Assembly: GCF_020536995.1 (NCBI RefSeq)
Contig: NC_068362.1
Coordinates: 99,534,187 to 99,598,186, forward strand
DNA from: Dreissena polymorpha
Taxonomy: Eukaryota > Mollusca > Bivalvia > Myida > Dreissenidae
Length of the DNA stretch: 64,000 nt
Direction: 5' to 3'
The translations under genes and the position numbers were made by a program. The notes below the pieces were generated by a model. That model ran no database searches. It had not been told where the DNA came from and worked only from the letters and a program-made list of their open reading frames with translations. Positions 1 to 11,414 of this stretch are shown here, in pieces. The stretch's first letter is position 1, and each line of letters starts with the position of its first letter.

Positions 1-290
1 TTAATGTGCAATGTATTTTATACTTTATATAAGCAATCTTCGTTGTTTCACAAAAATTAAACGACAACAACAGAACTCTCCAAATTATTCAATCCTTTCG
101 CGTTGCAACGCTTTATAATTTTCAGGTTTTCAAATCGTCAAAAGATGCATATAATGGCTATATTAGACCATGGTAACTTTTCAGTATTACTGTTTCCTCA
201 CAAATATCATAACTAAAACAAAAATTTGCGAATCTGAAACAACTTTTTCAATTTTGTCAATTTACTGATGGGCGCCATGCTTGTTGTTGT
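1..290 (-). repeat. Dispersed repeat F, copy 1 (cut by window start)
   Basis: Its reverse complement matches 36620-36895 closely, including GCGTTGCAACGCGAAA, AGTTCTGTTGTTGT and GACAAAATT. No coding sequence is seen. In the second copy a tRNA-like sequence follows directly. Confidence 0.8.
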
Positions 291-708
291 TGTATGCGCG
301 GGAAAACGCGCCGTAGCGAAAAGTAGAATTTACTACCCACAAGAAACTCGTCCAGTCTGGTTCCCACCTCGCAGAGCCTGGTTCCCGCCGTCAAAATAGC
401 GAATGCTACAGCGGGTACGACTACGAGGGGAGTTTGTGCTAATGATTTTTTCGAACACTATGGTCGTCTTTTTTTTATGTTTGCTTAGTATGTGTGACCT
501 ACAGCATGTTTTTGCTGATTGTGCAAATAAACTGAAACTTCAACCATGAAATTACTCTTTCACACTGTATGCGAGTCCGGAAAACCCTTTCTTCTTCTGA
601 TACAGCACTCCTTCTCAAACGAAGAGTTTGTGCTGGTGCCTATTGGCTAAGGGGTGAAAACTATACAAAGGTTTTCCAGATACGGATTACTAAATTCATG
701 CTTGACAC
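291..708. other. No gene seen
   Basis: Unique-looking sequence with a short direct repeat (TGGTTCCCRCC at 358 and 380). Nothing assignable. Confidence 0.5.
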
Positions 709-842
709 AGGCCCGGACCTGGAATGAACAAGTACTAGGTGCCTTTGGTGGAGATCTAAAGAACGCTCCCACGGTGGGGATCGAACCCGTGACCTCCCGG
801 TCTCTAGGCGGCACCATATTCATAACACCATAGCGACCTTAT
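709..842 (-). mobile_element. tRNA-derived SINE (family S1)
   Basis: The minus strand has a tRNA-like head with B box GGTTCGATCCCC, then GGGAGCGTTCTTTAGATCTCC and a tail like that of the copy at 46715. It resembles molluscan V-SINE-type elements such as RUDI, from memory only. Confidence 0.6.
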
Positions 843-862
843 TTTTATGTTCATATATAGTG

Positions 863-1799
863 GATACCTTACTTGTTCACCATATACTCACATGCTGCTG
901 CTAGGTGATTTGATACCTTACTTGTTCACCATATACTAACATGCTGCTGCTAGGTGATTTGATACCTTACTTGTTCACCATATACTCACATGCTGCTGCT
1001 AGGTGATATGATACCTTACTTGTTCACCATATACTCACATGCTGCTGCTAGGTGATTTGATACCTTACTTGTTTACCATATACTCACATGCTGCTGCTAG
1101 GTGATTTGATACCTTACTTGTTCACCATATACTCACATGCTGCTGCTAGGTGATTTGATACCTTACTTGTTCACCATATACTCACATGCTGCTGCTAGGT
1201 GATTTGATACCTTACTTGTTCACCATATACTCACATGCTGCTGCTAGGTGATTTGATACCTTACTTGTTCACCATATACTCACATGCTGCTGCTAGGTGA
1301 TTTGATACCTTATTTGTTCACCATATACTCACATGCTGCTGCTAGGTGATTTGATACCTTACTTGTTCACCATATACTCACATGCTGCTGCTAGGTGATT
1401 TGATACCTTACTTGTTCACCATATACTCACATGCTGCTGCTAGGTGATTTGATACCTTACTTGTTCACCATATACTCACATGCTGCTGCTAGGTGATTTG
1501 ATACCTTACTTGTTCACCATATACTCACATGCTGCTGCAAGGTGATTTGATACCTTACTTGTTCACCATATACTCACATGCTGCTGCTAGGTGATTTGAT
1601 ACCTTACTTGTTCACCATATACTCACATGCTGCTGCTAGGTGATTTGATACCTTACTTGTTCACCATATACTCACATGCTGCTGCTAGGTGATTTGATAC
1701 CTTACTTGTTCACCGTATACTCACATGCTGCTGCTAGGTGATTTGATACCTTACTTGTTCACCATATACTCACATGCTGCTGCTGGTGATTTGATACCT
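863..1799. repeat. 49-bp tandem satellite, about 19 units
   Basis: Units begin GATACCTTACTTGTTC and end TGCTGCTGCTAGGTGATTT. The period is exactly 49 (starts at 863, 912, 961, 1010 up to 1745), except for a final 48-bp unit and a partial end. Most units differ by none or one base. The few variants sit mostly near the ends. No open frame runs through it. Confidence 0.97.
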
Positions 1800-2084
1800 A
1801 TTGTACAAAATTGCATTATTTATATTCATGTAGATAGAGACATCGGATGTAAGATTTTACAACAAGCGTTTATGCGAGAAAAAAAATATCGGGCCCGTCC
1901 CTGAATGCTGACCTCGGTACAGGTGTGGCGCCTGCAACCAACTAGAGTCTGCTTCCTTCCCCAGTAAACCAGAAGCAACATGTGACATATGACCCATCAT
2001 GTCCAATAGCTACACTGCATAAAATGTTTTAAACTTTAAGTCTATTGATTTTAGATTGACTGCATCGAAACCCTAAGGCTTATT

Positions 2085-2192
2085 TAAACACGCTCGAGTC
2101 AGTTTCCTGGGTAAAACCGGTACTTAAGTTCGAACCAGCGACCTGCAGATCGCTAGATGGACACCATATCATTTACCTCGAGGCGATCCTGC
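2085..2192 (-). mobile_element. tRNA-derived SINE (family S1, diverged)
   Basis: The minus strand has B-box-like GGTTCGAACTT after ATCTAGCGATCTGCAGG, then ACCCAGGAAACTGACTCGAG, which matches the 46.7-kb copy's tail (ACCCAAGAAATGGACTCAAT). Confidence 0.5.
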
Positions 2193-3029
2193 CCCATTTT
2201 CTGTTAGAATGACTCTTAGTTCTCTCCCATGGAAGATACAGATGAGCGCATGGCGTAAATGATGATTCAGTAGTGATCACGCGCGATTTCGATGTTTTTT
2301 CGGCGTAAGCTGTATTAAGCCAGCTTTTCACCCTGACTTGACCTTTGTAAGTGTCCAATAATACTCAAATAAAATTTCCCGTCCCGGACTGTTTAGAATA
2401 GTTTTGAACTAGTTCGTACACCATAAAAGTCAGAGTTTATATACAGTTCATCACCGGAGTTCGCAAAAGGGGTTGCGCAACGATCATTGTGTTACACCGG
2501 TCTTACTGACAATAACGTACTGACTGTAATGCATTGCATTCCAATCCGCAAGGTATCAAGGTCAGTTTGCGGTCAGTTGCAGAAATCTTTATATAAACGC
2601 CGTCTCGTAAACTTTGTGCACTTGAAGTCTGTTTTGATCAGAAAGATACTAAATAAAGATATTCGGCGATATTATTGTGGTATGTCAATCATCGATTTTT
2701 AATATGGTTTCAATATTTGCATGATAAGGACCAATTTTGATAAAAAATAATTAGAAATATTTATCCATTTAGACCAGTTTATTAAGCATGAGCACAATAA
2801 TTCACTATACTATAATTATGCAATTAAATAAGATTCGAGTATTGCCGGCTGACCTATATGCAATCGTTTATTTTCATGTTTCTTTTGTTTTTCTATTCTG
2901 TAAATATAGATATCTGAGTAATAATATCACATAAAGCAAAATAAGCCACGAAATCTGGCGCAACACCCCGTAATTGATTTGCTTATGATGTAGCTAAGAA
3001 CTGCGCAGAAAAAAGGCATCCGCTACTTT

Positions 3030-3338
3030 TTATCTCATAGAGATAACTTTTGATCGTTCATAAACATCGACCACAATCAACGCCGTATATCTTTTTAAAA
3101 GATATTTCTTGTGTGTATTGTTATAAGTGCCCGATGTGTGCTGACATTTTTTCGGACAAAATGTAGGATGAGATTTCAGATCCTTGCACTTATACGCTGC
3201 ATTTTCATCGCTGCAGCCAGTGTCTGGATCCATCCATAATAAAATGCTTATAGAATAGTACAACTTAATATATTCGTACATGATAACAGACACTTGATTA
3301 TGAATGCGGTACATAATCAATAATGTAATAAACGCCAT
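3030..3338 (-). CDS. Short open frame with a Cys-rich, ShKT-like stretch (doubtful)
   Basis: A 102-residue minus-strand frame whose middle (about 3160-3225) reads GCSDENAAYKC, then HPTFCPKKC. The C-x8-C-x9-C-x3-C spacing and FCPKKC recall part of a ShKT or similar secreted Cys-rich module, but two of six cysteines are absent and the flanks look random and AT-rich. It could be one exon or relic of a neighbouring gene, or chance. No splice sites convincing enough to extend it. Confidence 0.2.
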   Translation of the reverse strand: MAFITLLIMYRIHNQVSVIMYEYIKLYYSISILLWMDPDTGCSDENAAYKCKDLKSHPTFCPKKCQHTSGTYNNTHKKYLLKRYTALIVVDVYERSKVISMR

Positions 3339-3362
3339 CTTATATTTACCGTAGAGATAAAA

Positions 3363-3626
3363 TGAGTCGTGTTCTGAGAAAACTGGACTTCATGCATTTG
3401 CTTTAAGTGTCATCTCATATTAGCCTGTGCAGTCCGCACAGGCTAATCAGGGACGACACTTTCCGCCTAAATTGGATAATTGCTAAGAAGAGACTTCATT
3501 TAAACAAAAAAAATCATAAAAGCGGAAAGTGTCGTCCCTGATTAGCCTGTGCGAACTGCACAGGCTAATCTGGGACGACACTTTACGCACATATATTATG
3601 CCCAGTTTTCTCAGAACGCGACTCAA
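3363..3626. mobile_element. Double-hairpin MITE family A
   Basis: Nearly complete copy. The ends GAGTCGTGTTCTGAGAAAAC and GTTTTCTCAGAACGCGACTC are inverted. Each half also folds on itself (GCCTGTGCAGTCCGCACAGGC and its mate), with an A/T-rich middle (AGAAGAGACTTC). Confidence 0.85.
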
Positions 3627-4425
3627 ACAATCGCGTGACACTTATGGTGCATCATTTACGTACGCCCCCTTGCATAAGAATGGACGTGTTGTTCAGGTTT
3701 ACGTTCTGAAGAAATAATTTATAACTATTGCTATTCCAATATTTCATATTATTCTTGTTTTCCTCGCGTGTTTGCGATACTCAAATAAACAAATCGAAAT
3801 TGCGGAAATAAGGTCAAAATCGCATTCATTTATTAACACAAATGACGTTATGGCATTGAGCTTGTTGGCTGTTTCAATAACCCTTTCCCACTCAGAAGAA
3901 AAGTGAAAATGGCTTTTGTAACCAGCATAGAACCAGAACAGCCTGCGAGTAACTCGCAGTATGTTAAGGTTTTATTCTGTTTGCTGCTCATCAGTATATA
4001 TGCGTTGGAAATGAACTCTTAAAATGTGAATCTAGGAAGAAAAATCTTTGATTTAATTCAACGTTCTTATGGACAACAAATGTGTCACAATACGTACCTG
4101 AGTGAGAAAGAGATAATTAACAAGGTGAAAATACAGTTTGTTCACACAAACCAATGTTGTAAACTAATTAAAATTGTGTAATATTTTGATTAATAAAGTC
4201 ACTCCACGGCTTTCAATTACATTTAAATTAACTTTTTAATAAAGAAAGTCCGTACTTGTAAAAATCACTTCTCAGCGGTTCAAATATGTTATACAAAGTC
4301 ACACATGTGTTTTGTATTTGATTTTAATACGAGCACTAACCTATTGGAGCTTTCATGCTGTTTTCGGATGGTTATCGGGCTAGGTCAAACCGGTCAGCTG
4401 GCTCAAGTGCAAGCTGACTCTCGTA
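3627..4425. other. No gene seen
   Basis: AT-rich intergenic DNA between two MITEs. No convincing exon or RNA. Confidence 0.5.
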
Positions 4426-4654
4426 TTTACCCATTAAAGCCTAGTGGGCTCTCCCATCCTTCTCAATTGGATCAATTTATTTCCAAAATTAGGGATGTCT
4501 AGTATATTTGTTTCAATATTTAGGATAGTTCTTACAGAAATTCCTGTAAGGGAACAGCGCAGACCCTGATGAGACGCCGCATCATGCGGCGTCTCATCTG
4601 GGTCTACGCTGTTTGCCATGGCCTTTTTCTAGACGCTAGGTATAAATGGGCTAA
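4426..4654 (+). mobile_element. TTAA-type MITE family B
   Basis: The ends are near CCCATTTATGCCTAG / CTAGGCATAAATGGG inverted. The centre is a perfect hairpin GAGACGCCGCATCATGCGGC and its complement, flanked by GCGCAGACC / GGTCTACGC. Confidence 0.8.
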
Positions 4655-6553
4655 TGCTGGTCACTATCACAACTTCAATTGAGTGATGCGGATCGGATAC
4701 AGGCCGGCCTAGCGGTAAGTAATATAATACTAGTATTTCAATTGATACTACAGCATTTTGGTGTCAAATGGTTTGAAATAATTAGAATCGGACATCGACT
4801 AATATTTAACAGGAAGGGAGTCGGATTATACAATGCAGTTCTATGTTCGGTTTGTATGAAATTTAAATAAATTAATACTGGATATAAGACATTCGAAGTT
4901 AAAACTCTTCAGCAAGTATTACAAAATTAAACGTTAAGGAATGCATTGCATGTATTAGGAATCCTTAAATTGTGTCAGTTTGCAGTAGAGGGTAAACACA
5001 AATGACACTATCATTTAAGCTACTGTTTAGCCTATAAATTCATTTTTTTTTAAATATGCATTAATGTATGTGTATATTTATAAGAAATTATATTTGTTTT
5101 ACAATTTTACAATAAATGCACAGCATTACTTAGTTTGTCAATACTTTTTAGAATCACAAATTATTAAAGAGAATTGTATTAATGACACATCTTGCAAATC
5201 GCAAAATCGTGAATATATCGTTTAAGAAAACATATGCACATAACCCATGTGACCCAGCGCAATATCGAAAAAAATTCTAACAGGATGGTTACTCCTATAC
5301 TTGGTTTAATATCTGTATTACAGCATATATTAAGAAACGCCAGGGCTGGGTAAACACCATTTTAACCGTGTTTGGACACAAACATGGGCTCTGTGTCGTT
5401 TACGGCGAAGGTGTTTTCACACCAGCAGGTAAATCAGGGACCTATACGCACATTTGTTTGTATAGGTCCCGGGTAAAAGTCTGTATTTAAATACTTTTTA
5501 CGTACGTAACTTTGCTGTTACGATAAGTTACGACAGATTACGTCATAACTGTGTAGGAGCGATACAATAATAGTGTTTTGATAATGAAGTCCCATCATCA
5601 GAGTGTATCGTCTGGCGAAGTTGAATGTATTTGATTTACTGACCATGAAAGAAATGTGATAATATGCATTGTGCCGTCGACAATGTGCAGTTTCATTCAG
5701 CGCGATAGGTGTGATATTAAATACTTTTGCAAGCGTTTAGATGAATGCATAATTGACACGTACCCGTTCAGGGTTTCATTAAACTACCTATTAATGAAGA
5801 AAGATTTTGCATCCAAGAAAACACATTTCTGACTTTGAAGAGTGGTGCCTTTTTCGGTAATAAAATGTTTTAAATAAAAAAATATTCAATAGCTGGGGTT
5901 AAATGTCACGAAATTAATGGAAATACGGGATGGCTTTTTTATGTAAAAATCAACTAGTGGTCTATATTGGTATATATGTTTACACGGATAAAATCAATTG
6001 CGAATATTATTGAAATATAATTATACATATTTATCACCTACCAAAAAATACAATGAAGCCGACGTACACTAGAACCTCGCTCTGGGGAAAACATGGCTCA
6101 ATATACCGGTATGTGCAAATTAGTACCGGTAGCTATAAAAACTAAAATAACAAATCACGAAAACGAAAACTTGAATGAATTGTGTTATATTTTCGAACAT
6201 AATAAGCAAGAATGCACAAGCTTAGATACTTTTATTTTATAAAGTCAGTTTATACCAATGAGAACGGCTTGGAAGAAATAAAGATCATGTGCATCAACGT
6301 TGTGGTTGTCTCGTCTTCGATAACTGGCGGACCATTTAAGATTCGTCGATAACAGATGTTTTAACATAAATGTTAATAAACTGTCCATAGTATTTCCGTT
6401 ACAATTCATGTACCTTCAGGGCGAGATCATGTTAAATTTAGGTCAAATAGCGCTAGGATACTTTAAATGATGCTAGTGTAATTGTTATTTTGAAGTGTAT
6501 GCGTATAATGATTAACAGTATCTGCGAATCAGTCATGTGAGACCGTAAGATTC
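4655..6553. other. Upstream region of exon 1A, no gene seen
   Basis: Apart from the hairpin at 5436-5472, only AT-rich unique sequence. It may contain regulatory sites for the 1A promoter, but none is recognisable by eye. Confidence 0.5.
5436..5472. repeat. Small hairpin
   Basis: GGGACCTATAC and GTATAGGTCCC pair around ten bases in upstream DNA. Function unknown. Confidence 0.5.
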
Positions 6554-6562
6554 TATAAATAG
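6554..6562 (+). promoter_or_regulatory. TATA box of the exon 1A promoter
   Basis: TATAAATAG is a consensus TATA box. About 30 bases downstream (near 6585) lies a plausible start site, followed at 6640 by a strong splice donor. A usable acceptor at 7557-7558 then leads into the exon that holds the 1A start codon. Promoter identity is inferred from motif and spacing only. Confidence 0.5.
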
Positions 6563-6584
6563 GGCTTCAGAGGACGGTGTCGTT

Positions 6585-6639
6585 GATAATGTATTTCACT
6601 TTCAGGTGACAAGCTTAAGACACGTCGGTTTGCTTAAAC
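6585..6639 (+). other. Probable non-coding leader exon (5' UTR) of the 1A transcript
   Basis: The segment lies between the TATA box at 6554 and a consensus donor AC|GTAAGT at 6640. The matching acceptor is a T-rich tract ending TTTTTAG at 7558. It would leave a 919-bp intron and put 334 bases of 5' UTR before the ATG at 7893. The start position is a guess from TATA spacing. Confidence 0.4.
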
Positions 6640-7892
6640 GTAAGTTGATATATTTTTCCCGTTGATGATGTTTTCGTAGAGGTGTTTCAAACTAATTAAA
6701 CTTCAATTTGTTCAGTTACGTTTTTCAATAACTGCAGGGCATTTATATATGCCGCGACACATTTATATGCCGTTAATGTTATTAAACAATTGCCGAAAGG
6801 GACATGATGTTATAAAACAGAAACTGTGATTCTTATCTTAGTTGGTGATAATAATGTCAAACGATTTCTGGCTTGATTGTTGCGTAATTAAAGAAACAAA
6901 CTTGGAGATATACATTTACTCGCACATCACGAAGACTAAATCAAAACGTGTTTATTAGAGTGAAGCAGTGAGCAACCATACGACTGACACTTTATCTTTG
7001 GAGTAACTAAGCAAACTTGCGTTCATGCAGAGTTAATAGTCAACAAACGTATGTGTTTGCGTATGGGCATCGTGCAGATATTTGTAATTAATTATTTGGG
7101 TGAAACGTGTTATTAGACGGTATACGTATAACGTATGTTCATGTTATTGTGTAGATATTAAATGTAGTTTGATGTGAACATTTTAGCTTGTAATAATAAA
7201 GAAGGTTTGTGTGAAAGTGACTGGAAATCTTTCTTTTCTCAACTTCATCATTGCATTATTGCTAAGGTCTTCATTGCATGTGTTAAATATTTTTTTTTAA
7301 AAACGCTGTCAATACCAAGGTAGCGATTTCTGATCACAATTTTTATATTTTGAAATTTCTGAATGCAACTTTGAGTATTCGTTTGCAAATTACAAAAAAA
7401 GAATACAAGAAGAAAGTAGAAGTTTGTTTCGTACACAGTAAAGCTACGTGTTACTGACGGATTGGTTTCTTCGTACACCGTGAACGAGGAATTATTTCGG
7501 GTCTTCAATTTATCTGTGAAAGGTTATGACGGCTAATCTCGGTTTGTTTACTTTTTAGGTCACCGGGGATCCACGTTCAAAATCGACAAGAAGGCTCAGT
7601 TATCTTCACCAGAGAGAGCGTATTAATTAAGCCGGAGACAATCTTCAAATTTGCTAACAGAAAAATCTGGATTATATAAGGATTAAAGTATACACATTTT
7701 GAGTTTTACTAAGAGCGTGTTCAGACGGCGTTCCGGCAGCTCGCATTAATTGGGCATAGTTCGAGAAGCTTTCATTGTAACGTTAGCGTGCATCTTATAA
7801 GATTATTGTGCACGATCGTCTCGCTTTTGTTGAGGACAAACTCGTGTTTAGGATAGACTTTCCGTAGAGGAAGAAAGACGCTGCCTCCGAAA

Positions 7893-8419
7893 ATGTTGGC
7901 TATGGTTCCGCCGAATGGAATGACGTCAGTGGCTCAGTCACCATCTTCCGTATCGCCGACACTGAGCGCCTTTTCCGGTAGCCAGTTCGGTGCTTTCAAT
8001 TATGGTTTGCCAACTGTAAACTTGAGTTACATTCAAGGTATGAACGGCGGTATACCATTTAACGCATTTCCGGCGACGGCCCTGGGCGGCTTTGCATTCA
8101 CAGGACTTCCGGCGTCCTGCGGCTTCACTGCCGCCAACGGATACAGCTTCGGTGGATACTCCAATAACATCAATTGCACGCAGTCACCGACGTCATGCGG
8201 CATTTCTGGATGCAGTAGCACTGGTCCCATCGGCGCCATAACCATAAATGGCGTAACCATGGCTCCGCCAAATGCGTTGACGGCACCTGAGGTTTACGGA
8301 CTCCCGTCGTCGACTTTTCAAAAGAGCAACCAGTCGACAAGCTCGTCACCGAAATCTTCTGGCCCCGATTCTCCAGGAAGCGGCGAAGTAAGCCCCGCGC
8401 CATTGACCCCCGCACAATC
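7893..8419 (+). CDS. Exon 1A: disordered Gly/Ser/Pro-rich N-terminus of the RTP-like protein
   Basis: The exon encodes 175 whole codons plus two bases (TC), followed by a consensus donor GTAAGT at 8420. Joined to the cassette base G it gives Ser, then Met-Glu-Leu. The start ATG has A at -3, and the exon is far richer in C/G third positions (GCG, TCG, CCG) than its surroundings, as expected of coding DNA. The sequence is low complexity: an early PPNGM/SPSSVSPTLS stretch, then a Gly/Ala/Phe/Asn-rich middle (GGFAFTGLPA, YSFGGYSNN) with a few Cys, then a Ser/Pro tail ending PLTPAQS. There is no signal peptide, membrane helix or known domain. A disordered arm, perhaps for binding partners, is likely. 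It probably continues upstream as 5' UTR to 7559. It is used instead of exon 1B, because splicing 1A into 1B at the best acceptor (34681) would break the 1B frame. Confidence 0.68.
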
Positions 8420-11327
8420 GTAAGTTACTTTTCTCTCACGCATCATATGAGCATCGCTCTGAGAAAAGGGGGTTTAATGTATGTGCGTCAAGTGTCGCCC
8501 AAGATTAGCCTGTGCAGTCCGCATTTGCTAATTAGAGACTGCACTTTCCTCTGTTACTTTATTTGTCCTTAAAAGGAAGAATATTTTTAGCAAAACCCCG
8601 TTTTCCCGAACTAGACTCATTCATTAGGTATCTAACAGTGTGTAACACATTTTTTCGCAGTAAGAAACTGCATCCGTTCCGTAAAGGCTTTCAGCTTGGA
8701 AATCATATCCTGAAACATGTCGCTCTCAATATAGTAGTCTCCCTTATTTGCAAACCCTAGACCTGTAATGGGGCCTTCCAAAAACTTATCTGTATTGAAA
8801 GATGGATCGTGAAATATCATACTGACTTTAAATTGTGTTTGGCGAAATGCACTACGTTTTGCACTTAGTATGTGTTTCAGTTCAAAGCATGGACTTTCTT
8901 CCCCGCTATCCCCACCCCCTCCTCATGCGTCAAACGAGCCCCGAACCCCACACAACCCCTGTGTATTAATACTGTGCATTTTTGTCTGTCTTTGTAGGCA
9001 ATAGTCGTTCTAAGAATGAATGATTACAGACATATGCAAAGACTTCATTATTATTGTGTTTTGTTCGTTACCATACAATAGAGAATTAATCAAACTTTTA
9101 ATTATCCACTAAAATAAAGCCATTCGTTACATGCTCGACTCACTGGGGGTGTTAATCATTTCTCATATCATTATGCATACAGAAATTCATTAATCGCACT
9201 GTATGTCAACATCTTTTGACAGGCAACTTGACTTATTCTTGTCTCTCCGGGCCGACCGTTAAAGTGGCTTAAAGTTTCAAGACTGTATGGTTTTCGAAAT
9301 ATAAGACACCAAAAAACATCAACATATCTGAAACGTTTTAACTAGATATGTAACAGATTTTTACCAAACTCCATTTAAGCGATAAAAACTTTTTAAGAGA
9401 AATCATGGGAACGTTGTTTTCAAAAGGATTCAAACCTAAGGTATCGAGATAAAGTGTACATTTGAGTCATTACGCTTAATTAATTAACCCATTTATGCCT
9501 AGTGGACTCTCCCATCCTTCTTAATTGGATCAATTTATTTCCAAAATAAGGGATGTCTAGTTTATATATTTCTATATTTAGATTATTTCTTACAGAAAAC
9601 AGCGCAGACCCTGATGAGACGCCTTTTTTTCTAAACGCTAGGCATACATGGGTTAACATGCATTTTTTTGTAATGTAAAGGGATATGCGCATATAAAATA
9701 TTTCTATGACAACATAGTTAAACAACTCAAATTCACGTTCAGTTAGCAGGTGGTATTCCAGAAACATTTTTACTCATTTCTTAATTAATTTCACTTAAGT
9801 TCAAAATTACAATGTTTTGTATTTCTTTACTAGATTAGGAATCACATGTTTCTTTTGGTATTCCTACAATGACATAACATAATGATGTTATTTTGATGTT
9901 ATTCTTGATGCCAAACTATTGCAATAGGAAACGAAACACTTTTCCAAATTTAAGGATTAGAATAAAATTGTGCTTAAGATGCTTCTGGAATACGACCCCA
10001 GGTCCCTTAAAAGTTACAACTAAACGAATTTCCACTATGCTTTGTTCATTGACAATCAGCCTCACTCCCGCAAAGCGGGGTTTAATGCATGTGCATAAAG
10101 AGGCTAATTGGCGAAGATTCTTTCCGCCTAAACCGAGTTTTCGTTTAGAAGAGACTTCCTTTAAACAAAAACACAATCCAAAAAGAGGAAAATGTCGTCC
10201 CTGATAAGCCTGTGCGGACTGCAGAGGCTAAACTGCAACGACACTTTACGCTCATACATTAAGCACCCTATTCATAACGCGTGACTTAAGTACTCGAGTA
10301 ACGACATAGTTGCTATTACGCTCATACATTAAGCACCCTGTTCATAACGCGTGGCTTAAGTACTTGAGTAACGACATAGTTGCAGTACATGAGTAACGAC
10401 ATAGTTGCTATTTTGCGTTTAAAGTACTTTTCTCAGACGTGAGCTATTTGTTTTTTTCTGTTAGTAGTGGACCAAATATTACGTCCTGATTAATACATCT
10501 TTTTACTGCAACGATTATTTTTTTCATTCCGACAAAGTGTGTGGCCATGTCGTGTACGTTTATTAATAGTATAGTATAAATTAATATCATATAGGTTTTT
10601 TGAGCGGCTTCTATTTCCATTAAAACAAATACAACGAAACAAATACATGACGTCAAAACTATTTTTTACTATTAAGTTCTGTTTTACCAAAGGCGCAGTG
10701 TCAGTATCTTGCAAACTTAATAATGTGTTAAATAAACTTTAATTAATACACATGCAAATTTACAACGTGAAGTTTTAGGAAGAAAATTAATTACAAGATC
10801 CGACACCGTCTACTAAAGTCGTTGTAAATCTTCAGTGCCCTGTTTTGCATACTGTTTGTGTGACTGTTAATAGCTCCAAACGTCAAGATCTCATTTGACG
10901 TTATTTGCGTTAATATGAAACATTAACGTCCATTCATACGTCGCGCGTTAAAGCGGTTTATTTGCCTCGGTAGTTGATTTGTTAGATGCTTTCGTAAATT
11001 CTTAAGGAAAGATGATAATGCTTCTTATGATATTGAATTGATGATGGCGGAGTTGTTCGTGGTATGAGTGGCATGCTGATGATGCGTGCGGTGGAGGGGG
11101 TTTAATATCATGGTGAAATGTCGAGATGATAATACATATGACGATGACGACTATGACTATTTGTCTAATAATGCTGCTACTGAAAATGATTATTTTGTTG
11201 ACGATGTTGTTGTTGTTGTTGTGATTCAGGATGATGTTGTTGTTGTTGATGATGATGATGATGATAATGATGATGATGATGAGGAGGAGGAGGAGGAGGA
11301 GGAGGAGGAGGAGGATGGTGGTGATGG

Positions 11328-11414
<87 letters not shown>

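Noticed and set aside
863-1799. CRISPR-like array of regularly spaced repeats
   Set aside because: Units are contiguous 49-bp repeats with no variable spacers, in a eukaryotic genome.
3529-3717. Recurring frame with a LxRLIWDDTLRTxIMPS motif (also 42746, 49767, 55827, 63233)
   Set aside because: It is the translation of the hairpin MITE family A, repeated because the DNA repeats. It is not a protein family.
8033-8415. Two minus-strand frames of 75 and 81 codons
   Set aside because: They are antisense shadows of the C/G-biased exon 1A; codon bias and splice sites fit only the plus strand. The same applies at 34776-35024 opposite exon 1B.
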